A DNA stretch of 64,000 nucleotides from Aphelocoma coerulescens (lineage: Eukaryota; Chordata; Aves; Passeriformes; Corvidae): positions 77,766,555-77,830,554 of the forward strand of contig NC_091017.1 in assembly GCF_041296385.1 (NCBI RefSeq). Reading direction: 5' to 3'. Within the stretch, counting starts at the first letter, position 1. Each line of letters starts with the position of its first letter. Below the pieces are notes generated by a model that saw only the letters and a program-made list of their open reading frames with translations, was not told the origin of the DNA and searched no databases. Positions 45,188 through 56,369 of the stretch are shown here, in pieces. The translations under genes were made by a program, and so were the position numbers.

Positions 45188-45266
45188 CCGCCTGCATCCG
45201 CTGCCAGCTGTTCCACACCGAGCCCACGCACACGATGGGCAGCCCCAGCTCGCCCAGGAACAGCCT
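45188..45266 (-). CDS. NAGK: NAGK exon 9
   Basis: It encodes RLFLGELGLPIVCVGSVWNS followed by WQRMQAG. The LGLPIVCVGSVWxSW block is the conserved ADP-binding strand-loop region of the C-terminal ASKHA lobe. Acceptor CACCCCTCCAG, donor GGTGAGCG; 79 bases. Confidence 0.96.
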
Positions 45267-45351
45267 CTGGAGGGGTGGCACCATCAGCAGGGGACGTGGG
45301 GACGGTGCCACCCCCGTGCCACCCCCGTGCCACCCCCCGGGGAGCTCTCAC

Positions 45352-45449
45352 CTGGTCGATTTTGGGCAGCACGGCGACCACGTGGCGAGCCAGGACCTCG
45401 CCCGCCTTGGTGAAGATGTGGCAGCACAGCGGGTCCCCGAGCTGGGCAC
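45352..45449 (-). CDS. NAGK: NAGK exon 8
   Basis: It encodes AQLGDPLCCHIFTKAGEVLA followed by RHVVAVLPKIDQ, matching the mammalian AQQGDPLSRYIFRKAGEMLG segment. Donor CAG|GTGAGA, acceptor CACCCCAG; 98 bases. Confidence 0.96.
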
Positions 45450-45461
45450 CTGGGGTGGCAC

Positions 45462-46385
45462 GGGGACATGGGGACATGGGGACAGGGGGACATGGGGACA
45501 TGGGGACATGGGGACAGGGGACATGGGGACAGGGGGACATGGGGACACAGGGACATGGGGACATGGGGACATGGGGACATGGGGACAGGGGACATGGGGA
45601 CACGGGGACACGGGGACATGGGGACAATGGGGACACGGGGACACGGGGACACGGGGACATGGGACATGGGGACAATGGGGACATGGGGACACAGGGACAC
45701 GGGGACACGGGGACATGGGGACAATGGGGACATGGGGACAGGGGACATGGGGACAGGGGGACATGGGGACACAGGGACATGGGGACAATGGGGACATGGG
45801 GACAGGGGACATGGGGACAGGGGACAATGGGGACATGGGGACATGGGGACATGGGGACATGGGGACACGGGGACATGGGGACACGGGACACAGGGACACG
45901 GGGACATGGGGACAGGGGACAATGGGGACAATGGGGACATGGGGACACGGGGACACGGGGACAATGGGGACAGGGGGACAATGGGGACATGGGGACATGG
46001 GGACATGGGACAGGGGGACACGGGGACACAGGGACATGGGGACACAGGGACAGGGGACAATGGGGACAATGGGGACACAGGGACACGGGGACATGGGGAC
46101 ATGGGGGACATGGGACATGGGGACACGGGGACACGGGGACACGGGACACGGGGACACGGGACATGGGGACAGGGGACATGGGGACAGGGGGATATGGGGA
46201 CACGGGGACACGGGGACACGGGGACATGGGGACAATGGGGACACGGGGACAGGGGGACACGGGAACAGGGGGACACTGGGACACGGGGACATGGGGACAC
46301 GGGGACACAGGCACACGGGGACATGGGGACACGGGGACATGGGGACATGGGGACAGGGGGACACGGGGACACAGGGACAAGGCTC
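45462..46385 (+). repeat. GGGGACATGGGGACAC array in NAGK intron 7
   Basis: About 0.9 kb of GGGGACATG, GGGGACACG, GGGGACAG and GGGGACAAT units, 9-10 bp each. G-rich on the plus strand, which is the template strand for NAGK. Confidence 0.95.
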
Positions 46386-46477
46386 TCTGCCATGTGCCAC
46401 TGAGGTGGCACCGCCCCGAGGAGGGCACAGCGGGCTGGGGACAAGGTGCAGCCGGGGCAGAGAGCAGGGAGTGGCAG

Positions 46478-47265
46478 CGGGAGGGACAGGGGGTGACAGG
46501 GGGTGACAGGGACAAGGGTGTGACAGGGGGTGACAGGGACAGGGGGGTGACAGGGGGTGACAGGGAGGTGACAGGGGGGTGACAACGGGGTGACGGGGGG
46601 GGTGACAGGGACAGGTGGGGTGTTGGGGGGACGGGGGGGTGACAGGGACCAGGGGTTAACGGGACAGGGTGGGTGACAGAGACCAGGGGGTGACAGGGGC
46701 AGGGGGTGACAGGGGGTGATGGGGTGACAGGGACAGGGGGGTGACAGGGGCAGGGGGGTGACAGGGGGTGACAGGGGGATGACAGGGACAGGGGAGTGAC
46801 AGGGACAGGGGGATGACAGGGGGTGATGGGGTGACAGGGACCAGGGGGTGACAGGGGGTGATGGGGACAGGGGGGTGACAGGGACAGGGTGGGTGACAGG
46901 GGGTGACAGGGGGGTGACAGGGACAGGGGGGTGACGGGGACAGGGGGGTGACAGGGACAGGGTGGGTGACAGGGGGTGACAGGGGGGTGACAGGGACAGG
47001 GGGTGACGGGGACAGGGGGGTGACAGGGGGTGATGGGGTGATGGGGACAGGGGGGTGACAGGGACAGGAGGTGACAGGGGGTGACAGGGGGTGATGGGGT
47101 GACAGGGACAGGGGGTGACAGGGACCAGGGGGGTGACAGGGACCAGGGGGGTGACAAGGGGGTGACAGGGACAGGCGGAGTGACAGGGACAGGGGGGTGA
47201 CAGGGGGTGATGGGGTGACGGGGACAGGGAGGTGACAGGGACAGGGTGGGTGACAGGGACAGGGG
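46478..47265 (+). repeat. GGGTGACAGGGACAGG array in NAGK intron 7
   Basis: Compound units of GGGGGTGACAGGGACAGG and GGGTGATGGGGTGACAGG. A separate array from the one on its left, with about 90 bp of spacer between. Confidence 0.95.
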
Positions 47266-47293
47266 GACACTCCCCGGGAAGGGGTTCCCGTAC

Positions 47294-47381
47294 CCTCCGC
47301 CAGTTTCTGGCAAAATCCCGCGAATTTGGACTTCTCGAAGGTGCGGTAGAGGTGGGTCAGGAGCCCCATCCTGTCCGAGAT
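47294..47381 (-). CDS. NAGK: NAGK exon 7
   Basis: It encodes ISDRMGLLTHLYRTFEKSKF followed by AGFCQKLAEG, matching mammalian RLGILTHLYRDFDKCRFAGF. Acceptor GACCCCACAG, donor GGTACGG; 88 bases. Confidence 0.96.
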
Positions 47382-47529
47382 CTGTGGGGTCGGGGGGCAG
47401 CGGGGACCCACGGGTGAGTCCTGGGGTCCCCCCGTGAGCCCTCCGGGGCACCCCAATGTCCCACGAGCAGCTGGGAGTGCCCCCGGATCCTGGCTCGCAG
47501 CACAGAGACCCCCCCCGACCCCAAAACAC

Positions 47530-49150
47530 AGCCCAGAGAGCCCTCAGACCCTGACACCCATCCCAAAATCCCTGAGGACCCCGGTGTCCATCCCAAAGCC
47601 CTTCCAGGACCCCGATACCCATCCCAAAACCCCCTGTACCCCAACGCTCATCCCAAAGCCCCTTCCAGGACCCCAACACCAATCCCAGAACCCCTCGTAG
47701 GACCCCAATACCCAACCCAAAACCCCCCTAGAACCCCAATACCCATTCCAGCCTTCTCCCAGGACCCCAACACCCACCCCAAAGCCTCTCCAGGACCCCA
47801 ACACCAACCCCAAGCCCCTCATAGGACCCCAACACCAACCCCAAACCCCTCATAGGACCCTGACACCCATCCCAAAGCCCCCCTAGAACCCCAACACCCA
47901 TCCCAAAGCCTCTCCAGGATCCCAACACCAACCCCAAACCCCTCATAGGACCCCAACACCAACCTCAAACCCTTCGTAGGACCCTGACACCCATCCCAAA
48001 GCCCCCCTAGAACCCCAACACCCACCCCAAAGCCTCTCCAGGACCCCAACACCAACCCCAAACCCCTCATAGGACCCTGACACCCACCCCAAAGCCTCTC
48101 CAGGACCCCAACACCCATCCCAACGCCTCTCCAGGACCCCAACACCAACCCCAAGCCCCTCATAGGACCCCAACACCAACCCCAAACCCCTCGTAGGACC
48201 CCGACACCCATCCCAAAGCCTCTCCAGGACCCCAACACCCACCCCAAACCCCTCATAGGACCCTGACACCCATCCCAAAGCCTCTCCAGGACCCCAACAC
48301 CAACCCCAAAGCCTCTCCAGGACCCGAACACCAACCCCAAACCCCTCATAGGACCCCGACACCCACCCCAAAGCCTCTCCAGGACCCCAACACCAACCCC
48401 AAAGCCTCTCCAGGACCCCAACACCAACCCCAAACCCCTCGTAGGACCCCGACACCCATCCCAAAGCCCCCCTAGAACCCCAACACCAACCCCAAAGCCC
48501 TCATAGGACCCCAACACCCACCCCAAAGCCTCTCCAGGACCCCAACACCAACCCCAAAGCCCTCATAGGACCCCAACACCCATCCCAAAGCCTCTCCAGG
48601 ACCCCAACACCAACCCCAAACCCCTCATAGGACCATGACACCCATCCCAAAGCCCCCCTAGAACCCCGACACCCATCCCAAAGCCTCTCCAGGACCCCAA
48701 CACCAACCCCAAAGCCTCTCCAGGACCCCAACACCAACCCCAAACCCCTCGTAGGACCCCGACACCAACCTCAAACCCTTCGTAGGACCCTGACACCCAT
48801 CCCAAAGCCCCCCTAGAACCCCGACACCCATCCCAAAGCCCCCCTAGAACCCCAACACCAACCCCAAAGCCTCTCCAGGACCCCAACACCAACCCCAAAC
48901 CCCTCGTAGGACCCCGACACCCATCCCAAAGCCCCCCTAGAACCCCAACACCAACCCCAAAGCCTCTCCAGGACCCCAACACCAACCCCAAACCCCTCGT
49001 AGGACCCCGACACCCATCCCAAAGCCTCCCTAGAACCCCAACACCCATCCCAAACCCCTCGTAGAACCCCGACACCCACCCCAAAGCCTCTCCAGGACCC
49101 CAACACCAACCCCAAACCCCTCGTAGGACCCCGACACCCACCCCAAAGCC
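47530..49150 (+). repeat. About 30-bp array in NAGK intron 6
   Basis: Units with GACCCCAACACCAACCCCAA and AGCCTCTCCAG, or ACCCCTCATAG and GCCCCCCTAG variants. About 1.6 kb, roughly 50 units, ending at the splice donor of exon 6. Confidence 0.95.
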
Positions 49151-49164
49151 CCCCCCAGCAGCAC

Positions 49165-49277
49165 CTGGAAGTAGTCGAACATGGCCTGCCGGACGTAGCC
49201 GACGTCGTGGGGCGGCACCTCCAGGTTGTCCATGCAGTCGAACACCATCTTCACCGCCTGGTGGGCGATCCAGTACG
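49165..49277 (-). CDS. NAGK: NAGK exon 6
   Basis: It encodes [20 protein letters not shown] followed by [18 protein letters not shown], nearly identical to mammals. Acceptor ACCCCGCAG, donor CAG|GTGCTG; 113 bases. The donor is non-consensus at position +4 (GTGC). Intron 5 (49278-49367) holds three 13-bp units of GGGGTCGGCAGC. Confidence 0.96.
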
Positions 49278-49367
49278 CTGCGGGGTGGCGGGGGGTCAGC
49301 AGCGGGGTCGGCAGCGGGGTCGGCAGCGGGGTCACCCCCTCCTCGGCGTCCCCAAGCCCCCCCTCAC

Positions 49368-49478
49368 CGGAGCCTTCATCGCCCATCATGTGGCCCCAGC
49401 CCCCGCAGCCCGTCTCGGAGCCGTCGGGGTTGATGAGTTTGCAGTTGGAGCCGGTGCCGGCGATCAGCACGATGCCAC
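49368..49478 (-). CDS. NAGK: NAGK exon 5 (phosphate and sugar loops)
   Basis: It encodes [20 protein letters not shown] followed by [24 protein letters not shown] is the phosphate-2 loop of the ASKHA fold. Cysteines equivalent to human C131 and C143 are kept, and [11 protein letters not shown] is the substrate-binding signature. 111 bases, donor CCG|GTGAGG. Confidence 0.97.
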
Positions 49479-49578
49479 CTGCGGGGCGGGGAGAGGGGTG
49501 GGGTGGGACATCCAGGCGCTCGGGGGACACCCGCGGGGGTTGCCGTGGCGCGGGGGACACCCCCGGGGCCGTGCCCAC

Positions 49579-49720
49579 CGCGGTCCGTGGCCGTGGCCAT
49601 GGCGCCCGCGGCGTCGGTGGTGATGAGGTAGCTCAGGCTGAGGTGCGGGAAGCGCCGGTGCAGCTCCTCCGTCAGCTTCCCGATGGCGTCCTGCTGGTCG
49701 CCGCCGCTCAGCGACAGCCC
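49579..49720 (-). CDS. NAGK: NAGK exon 4 (catalytic aspartate)
   Basis: It encodes [20 protein letters not shown], then [20 protein letters not shown] and MATATDRG. The Asp in TTDAAG falls at residue 107, the position of the catalytic base in human NAGK. Acceptor GGCGGGGCAG; 142 bases. Confidence 0.96.
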
Positions 49721-49803
49721 CTGCCCCGCCGAGGGTCCCGGTGAGCCCCGCCGCGACCCCCGGGAGGGCTGCCGGGGGCCGGGGGACGGCGCGGGGGCCT
49801 CAC

Positions 49804-49902
49804 CAGCGAGCGCAGGGGGACGCGCGGGTCGGCGCCCGCTTGGCTCTTGGCCTCGCTGACCATGCGCTCGATCCTCTGCAGGCACTCCTCGGAGCCGATG
49901 AG
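49804..49902 (-). CDS. NAGK: NAGK exon 3
   Basis: It encodes [20 protein letters not shown] followed by [13 protein letters not shown], matching the mammalian LIGTDKCVERINEMVNRAKR block. Acceptor CTCGCCGCAG, donor CTG|GTGAGG; 99 bases, phase 0 at both ends. Confidence 0.96.
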
Positions 49903-50069
49903 CTGCGGCGAGGCCGGGGGGACGCCCTAAAGCCACCCCCCGGCACCCCAGGCTCCATCCCGGGGGGTCCCGCCTGGGTTTTTGGGTGGGGGGGGGGGGG
50001 GGGCAGCGCGCGGTAGGGTCTGCGTCCCGCCCGAGCGTCCGCGAGTTTGGGGATGAACGGGAACAGCCC

Positions 50070-51855
50070 GGCTGTGTGTGTCCCAATCCCTGTTCTGGGT
50101 CCCAATCCCTGTTCTGGGTCTCAAACCCCACTGTGTCCCAATCCCTGTTCTGTGTCCCAATCCCTGTTCTGTGTCCCAATCCCGCTCCGTGTCCCAAACC
50201 CGGCTCTGTGTCCCAAACCTGGCTCCGTGTCCCAATCCCCGCTCTGTGTCCCAATCCCGGCTCCGTGTCCCAAACCCGGCTCCGTGTCCCAATCCCTGTT
50301 CTGTGTCCCAATCCCACTCTGTGTCCCCAAACCCGGCTCCGTGTCCCAAACCTGCCTCCGTGTCCCAAACCCCACTGCGTGTCCCAAATCCTGCTCCATG
50401 TCCCAATCCCCCTCCGTGTCCCAAACCCCACTGTGTGTCCCAATCCCGCTCCGTGTCCCCTATCCTGCTCCAGGTCCCAAATCCCCACTCCATGTCCCCA
50501 ATCCCCCTCCGTGTCCCAAACCCCACTGCGTGTCCCAAATCCCGCTCCATGTCCCAAACCCCACTCCATGTCCTAATCCCGCTCCATGTCCCAAATCCCT
50601 CTCCATGTCCCAAACCCCACTCCATGTCCTAATCCCGCTCCGTGTCCCAAACCCCACTGTGTGTCCCCCTACCCGGCTCTGTGTCCCAATCCCCCTCTGT
50701 GTCCCAAATCCCGCTCCATGTCCCAATCCCCCTCTGTGTCCCAATCCCCCTCCGTGTCCCAAACCCTGCTCCGTGTCCCAAACCCCACTCCATGTCCTAA
50801 TCCCTGTTCTGTGTCCCAAACCCTGTTCTGTGTCTCAAACCCCACCGTGTCCCAAACCCTGTTCTGTGTCCCAATCCCTGTTCTGTGTCCCAAACCCGGC
50901 TCCGTGTCCCAAACCCTGCTCCGTGTCCCAAACCCGGCTCCGTGTCCCAATCCCTGTTCTGTGTCCCAAACCCGGCTCCGTGTCCCAATCCCTGTTCTGT
51001 GTCCCAATCCCCCTCCGTGTCCCAAACCCGGCTCCGTGTCCCAATCCCCCTCCGTGTCCCAAACCCTGTTCCGTGTCCCAAACCCCACTGTGTGTCCCAA
51101 TCCCGCTCCGTGTCCCCTATCCTGCTCCAGGTCCCAAATCCCCACTCCATGTCCCCAATCCCACTCTGTGTCCCCAAACCCTGCTCCGTGTCCCAATCCC
51201 CCTCCGTGTCCCAAACCCCACTGCGTGTCCCAAATCCTGCTCCATGTCCTAATCCCGCTCCGTGTCCCAAACCCCACTGTGTGTCCCCTACCCAGCTCTG
51301 TGTCCCAATCCCCCTCTGTGTCCCAAATCCTGCTCCGTGTCCCAAACCCCACTCCATGTCCTAATCCCTGTTCTGTGTCCCAAACCCTGTTCTGTGTCCC
51401 AAACCCTGCTCCGTGTCCCAAACCCGGCTCCGTGTCCCAACCCCCCTCTGTGTCCCCAACCCCGCTCTGTGTCCCCAACCCCGCTCCGTGTCCCCAATCC
51501 CACTCCATGTCCCAACCCCGCTCCGTGTCCCTATCCCGCTCCATGTCCCTTATCCCCCTCCGTGTCCCCAACCCCGCTCCATGTCCCAATCCCCCTCTGT
51601 GTCCCAAATCCCTCTCCATGTCCCAAACCCCACTCCATGTCCTAATCCCGCTCCGTGTCCCAAACCCCACTGTGTGTCCCCCTACCCGGCTCTGTGTCCC
51701 AATCCCCCTCTGTGTCCCAAATCCTGCTCCATGTCCCAAATCCCCACTCCATGTCCCAACCCCGCTCCGTGTCCCTATCCCGCTCCATGTCCCTTATCCC
51801 CCTCCGTGTCCCCAACCCCGCTCCGTGTCCCCAACCCCGTTCCCCGTGTCCCGTC
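50070..51855 (+). repeat. About 20-bp TGTCCCAAACCC array in NAGK intron 2
   Basis: Units such as CTCCGTGTCCCAATCCC, CTCTGTGTCCCAAACCC and CTCCATGTCCTAATCCC. About 1.8 kb, filling nearly all of intron 2 (49903-51893). Higher-order duplications are evident: the order around 50640-50710 recurs near 51270-51330 and 51655-51725. Confidence 0.95.
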
Positions 51856-51893
51856 CCCCCCTCCCCTGGGGACAGGGCTGTCCCCCAGCTCAC

Positions 51894-51978
51894 CCAGTGG
51901 TTGGTGCAGGGTCCCTCGGTCTCGGCCAGGATTTGGCCATCTCCGGACACCAGCACCACCCTGGAGTGGGTGCCCCCG
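51894..51978 (-). CDS. NAGK: NAGK exon 2
   Basis: It encodes [20 protein letters not shown] followed by [12 protein letters not shown] at residues 10-13 (joined to exon 1) is the phosphate-1 loop that holds the ATP phosphates. Acceptor CTCTCTCCGCAG, donor TGG|GTGAGC; 85 bases. Confidence 0.96.
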
Positions 51979-52145
51979 CTGCGGAGAGAGGGGAGGGGGG
52001 GGGACACTGCCAGCGCCACCCCACAGCCCCCCCATCCCACCGCCCCCCTGCACCTCCCCTTGGGGACAGAGCCGGGATGGGGGGGGGGGGGACCTAAAAT
52101 AGGGGGTGCTGACCCCCACCCAGCCCCGCCCTTCCTGCCCACCCC

Positions 52146-52855
52146 GCCCGGGGATGGGGGTACCGGATCCGGGAGCGGGGGTCCTGCCGCAGCCCCTCCC
52201 CAATCCCCGGGATGGGGGTACCGGATCGGGGAGCGGGGGTCCTGCTGCAGCCCCTCCCCAATCCCCGGGATGGGGGTACCGGATCCGGGAGCGGGGGTCC
52301 TGCTGCAGCCCCTCCCCAATCCCCGGGATGGGGGTACCGGATCGGGGAGCGGGGGTCCTGCTGCAGCCCCTCCCCAATCCCCGGGATGGGGGTACCGGAT
52401 CGGGGAGCGGGGGTCCTGCTGCAGCCCCTCCCCAATCCCCGGGATGGGGGTACCGGATCCGGGAGCGGGGGTCCTGCCGCAGCCCCTCCCCAATCCCCGG
52501 GATGGGGGTACCGGATCCGGGAGCGGGGGTCCTGCCGCAGCCCCTCCCCAATCCCCGGGATGGGGGTACCGGATCCGGGAGCGGGGGTCCTGCCGCAGCC
52601 CCTCCCCAATCCCCGGGATGGGGGTACCGGATCGGGGAGCGGGGGTCCTGCCGCAGCCCCTCCCCAATCCCCGGGATGGGGGTACCGGATCCGGGAGCGG
52701 GGGTCCTGCTGCAGCCCCTCCCCAATCCCCGGGATGGGGGTACCGGATCCGGGAGCGGGGGTCCTGCCGCAGCCCCTCCCCAATCCCCGGGATGGGGGTA
52801 CCGGATCCGGGAGCGGGGGTCCTGCTGCAGCCCCTCCCCAATCCCCGGGATGGGG
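52146..52855 (+). repeat. 58-bp minisatellite in NAGK intron 1, about 12 units
   Basis: Exact 58-bp period; each unit has GGGATGGGGGTACCGGATC, GGGAGCGGGGGTCCTGC and GCAGCCCCTCCCCAATCCCC. Units differ by only a few positions (CCGGGAG against GGGGAG; TGCTGCAG against TGCCGCAG), which suggests recent homogenisation. Confidence 0.97.
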
Positions 52856-52896
52856 GTTCCCCGCGGAGCCGCCCCGCCCGCGCCGTGACCCCTCAC

Positions 52897-52925
52897 CCCT
52901 CCACGCCACCGAACAGCGACGCCAT
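52897..52925 (-). CDS. NAGK: NAGK exon 1 (start codon)
   Basis: NAGK phosphorylates N-acetylglucosamine to the 6-phosphate in amino-sugar salvage, in the cytosol. The start ATG at 52925-52923 gives MASLFGGVEG, parallel to human MAAIYGGVEG. The donor is GAGGG|GTGAGG. Joined to the nine exons to the left, the gene gives 1032 bases, 343 residues plus stop, against 344 in human. All junction phases agree. Exons 2-10 lie at 51894-51978, 49804-49902, 49579-49720, 49368-49478, 49165-49277, 47294-47381, 45352-45449, 45188-45266 and 44901-45088. Exons are compact and unbroken, while several introns are expanded minisatellites. Confidence 0.96.
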
Positions 52926-53110
52926 TGCGGCCGCCACTGACCCCGCCCGGGGGCGTGGCCACGGCGCGGGCCACGCCCACTTCCATTTATGGTGCGTGGC
53001 CACGCCCCCGGCCACGCCCACCGCGGGCACGACGCGCACCCGCGCCTATGAGGTGGCTCCGCCCACAGCAGGCTCATTTGCATATGTGACGTTGCATTCC
53101 CGTGGCCGCG
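52926..53110 (-). promoter_or_regulatory. NAGK: NAGK promoter region
   Basis: GC-rich sequence upstream of NAGK. Visible motifs are a CArG box CCATTTATGG (52983-52992), several CCACGCCC/CCCGCC GC boxes, an octamer ATTTGCAT (53076-53083) and a CRE core TGACGT (53087-53092). Function is inferred from position and motif match only. Confidence 0.55.
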
Positions 53111-53325
53111 CCCCCCCGTGCTGGCTCCGCCCCCCCCGCCCGCCCGCCCCGGGTCCGTCTGTCCCCGCCCCGGGGCCGTCCGTCCCTTCCCGGGACCCCC
53201 GCGATGGCTCCGGGACCCCACCCGCGGCACGGCCCCGCTCTCGGCACCGCGCTGACCCCACGGACACGCTCAGGGCGCTGCCCCACGCGTGCGGCCGGGC
53301 CCACACGGGGAGCCAGCCGTGAGAA
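53111..53325. other. GC-rich flank of the NAGK promoter
   Basis: CpG-rich sequence with no recognisable coding exon on either strand. It could extend the promoter island or hold a divergent noncoding start. Confidence 0.4.
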
Positions 53326-53329
53326 ATGG

Positions 53330-54065
53330 CCCCCCTAAATCCTCCCGAACCCACCCGTGACACAGCCCCAGGCCCCCACCCGTGACAAATCCTCCCGAAC
53401 CCCCCCGTGACACAGCCCCAGGCACCCACCCGTGACAAATCCCCCCAAATCCCCCCACACCCACCCGTGACACAGCCCCAGGCACCCACCCGTGACAAAT
53501 CCCCCGAAACCCACCCGTGACACAGCCCCAGGCCCCCACCCGTGTCAGATCCCCCCGAACCCACCCGTGACACAGCCACGGGCACCCACCCGTGACAAAT
53601 CCCCCCACACCCACCCGTGACACAGCCACGGGCACCCACCCGTGTCAGATCCCCCCGAACCCACCCGTGACACAGCCCCAGGCCCCCACCCGTGACAAAT
53701 CCCCCCACACCCACCCGTGACACAGCCCCAGGCACCCACCCGTGACAAATCCCCCCAAATCCTCCCGAACCCACCCGTGACACAGCCACGGGCACCCACG
53801 AGTGATAAATGCCCCCAAATCCTCCCGACCCCACCCGTGACACAGCCCCAGGCCCCCACCCGTGACAAATCCTCCCGAACCCCCCCGTGACACAGCCCCA
53901 GGCACCCACCCGTGACAAATCCCCCCAAATCCTCCCGAACCCACCCGTGACACAGCCACGGGCACCCACGAGTGATAAATCCCCCCAAATCTTCCCGAAC
54001 CCACCCGTGACACAGCCCCAGGCCCCCACCCGTGTCAGATCCCCCCGAACCCACCCGTGACACAG
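53330..54065 (+). repeat. About 55-bp array, ACCCACCCGTGACACAGCCC
   Basis: Units combine CCCACCCGTGACACAGCC, CCAGGCACCCACCCGTGAC and AAATCCCCCC. About 13-18 units with single- and double-unit variants. Confidence 0.95.
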
Positions 54066-54289
54066 CCCCCACCCCCACCCCGGACCCCCCCCGAGCAAAG
54101 GGGGTCCCCCGTGTCCCCAGCCCCTCTCCCCTCGGTGTCCGTGTCCCCGGTGTCCCCTCTCTGTCCCCTCCCACGCGTGTCCCTCCCCGCGGGTGGGGGG
54201 CGCGGGGGCTCTGCCGGGTCTCCCCCCCTCCCCGGGGGCGGCGAGGCCGCAGCTGAGGCCGGGTCGGGGCCGCGGGCGCTCGGCGGGGG

Positions 54290-54360
54290 ACAGAGGGACG
54301 GGGACAGAGGGACGGGGACAGAGGGACGGGGACAGAGGGACGGGGACAGAGGTGACAATG
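54290..54360 (+). repeat. 14-bp GGGACGGGGACAGA array, about 5 units
   Basis: GGGACGGGGACAGA repeats with a 14-bp period before a short TGACAGAGG tail. Confidence 0.9.
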
Positions 54361-54549
54361 ACAGAGGTGGCAGTGGTGGCAGCCGGTGACAGCCGCGTGT
54401 CCCGGCACTGCTCCCGCCCCCCCCCCCCCGCGAGAGGGAGGGACAGACGGACAGATGGAGGGGACAGATGGATGGAGAGGAGGGAGAGTGGAGGGGAGGG
54501 TGGGCAGGGGGAGAGGGAAGGGGGAGGGATGGGAGAGGTGAAGGGAGAG

Positions 54550-55150
54550 GGGGATGGAGGGAGGGATGGATGGATGGATGGATGGATGGATGGATGGATG
54601 GATGGATGGATGGATGGATGGATGGATGGATGGATGGATGGATGGATCCGTGGATGGATGGATGGATGGATGGATGGATGGATGGATGGATGGATGGATG
54701 GATGGATGGAGGGATGGAGGGATGGATGGATGGATGGATGGAGGGATGGATGGATGGATGGATGGATGGATGGATGGATGGATGGATGGATGGATGGATG
54801 GATGGATCCGTGGATGGATGGAGGGATGGATGGAGGGAAGGAGGGATGGATGGATGGATGGATGGATGGATGGATGGATGGAGGGATGGATGGATGGATG
54901 GATGGATGGATCCGTGGATGGATGGAGGGATGGATGGAGGGATGGATGGATGGATGGATGGATGGATGGATGGATGGATGGAGGGATGGATGGATGGATG
55001 GATGGATGGATGGATGGAGGGATGGATGGAGGGATGGATGGAGGGAAGGAGGGATGGATGGATGGATGGAGGGATGGATGGAGGGATGGATGGAGGGATG
55101 GATGGATGGATGGATGGATGGATGGATCCATGGATGGATGGAGGGATGGG
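54550..55150 (+). repeat. GGAT tetranucleotide array
   Basis: GGATGGATGGAT with occasional GGAG and a longer GGATCCGTGGAT interruption at about 54645, 54805 and 54910. The same motif as the array at 22 kb. Confidence 0.96.
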
Positions 55151-55379
55151 CACAGCAGAACGGACAGAGAAGGTGTCAATGCGCCAGAAGCAGGAGGAGC
55201 AGGAGGGGCTGTCCCCAGCTGGGACAATGGCACAGAGGCCGGGGCAGGGGACAGCTGGCCCAGCAAGGACAGGGATTCCTTCCCACCGGCCAGGCCATCC
55301 CAAATCGCAAATCCCACATCCCACGTCCCACACCTGGCATGGCCACATCGCTGATACCGGGGATCCCCTGGGCTGGGGA

Positions 55380-56060
55380 CACTGGGATGGGGACACTGGA
55401 TCTGTCAGGATGGGGACACTGGATCTGTCGGGAATGGGGACACTGGATCTGTCGGGATGGGGACACTGGATCTGTCAGGATGGGGACACTGGATCTGTCG
55501 GGATGGGGACACTGGATCTCTCAGGATGGGGACACTGGATCTCTCGGGATGGGGACACTGGATCTGTCGGGAATGGGGACACTGGATCTGTCGGGATGGG
55601 GACACTGGATCTGTCGGGAATGGGGACACGATCTGTCGGGATGGGGACACTGGATCTGTCGGGATGAGGGCACTGGATCTGTCAGGATGGAGGCACTGGA
55701 TCTGTCGGGATGGGGACACTGGATCTGTCGGGATGGGGACACGATCTGTCGGGAATGGGGACACTGGATCTGTCGGGAATGGGGACACGATCTGTCGGGA
55801 TGGGGGCACTGGATCTGTCGGGATGGGGGCACTGGATCTGTCGGGAATGGGGGCACTGGATCTGTCAGGATGGGGACACGATCTGTCGGGAATGGGGGCA
55901 CTGGATCTGTCGGGAATGGGGACACTGGATCTGTCAGGATGGGGACACTGGATCTGTCGGGATGGGGACACTGGATCTGTCGGGATGGGGACACTGGATC
56001 TGTCGGGATGGGGGCACTGGATCTGTCAGGATGGAGGCACTGGATCTGTCGGGAATGGGG
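55380..56060 (+). repeat. 23-bp array, GGACACTGGATCTGTCGGGA
   Basis: About 29 units of GGGGACACTGGATCTGTCGG plus GAT or GAAT, with GGGGGCACT variants. Confidence 0.95.
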
Positions 56061-56365
56061 ACACAGCCGGCCCAGGACTGGGATCGGCTCCCCCCAGCCC
56101 TTCAGGGGGTGGGGGTGACACCCGGCACGTCCCCTATGTCACCTCCTCGTCGGGGCTGTGACCGCCCCGCCCCGCGCATGGAGACCCTCGGGATGATCCC
56201 TCTTTTCCAGCCTGGGGGTCCCGGGGGGGGGGGTTGGGAGGAGTGAGCCCGGCTCCCCCAAAGGCGGGGGAGGCCGCGGCAGGGGAAGGGTTAAGGCGCG
56301 GAGTGTGCGTGTGCAGCCCCTGAGCCCACCGCCCTCGGGCCCTCATTAAGTCCTGGTGGCACCGG
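56061..56365. other. Spacer between arrays
   Basis: No gene recognised. It contains CTCATTAAGTCC near 56341 and TTAAGGCGCGG near 56290. Confidence 0.45.
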
Positions 56366-56369
56366 CCTG

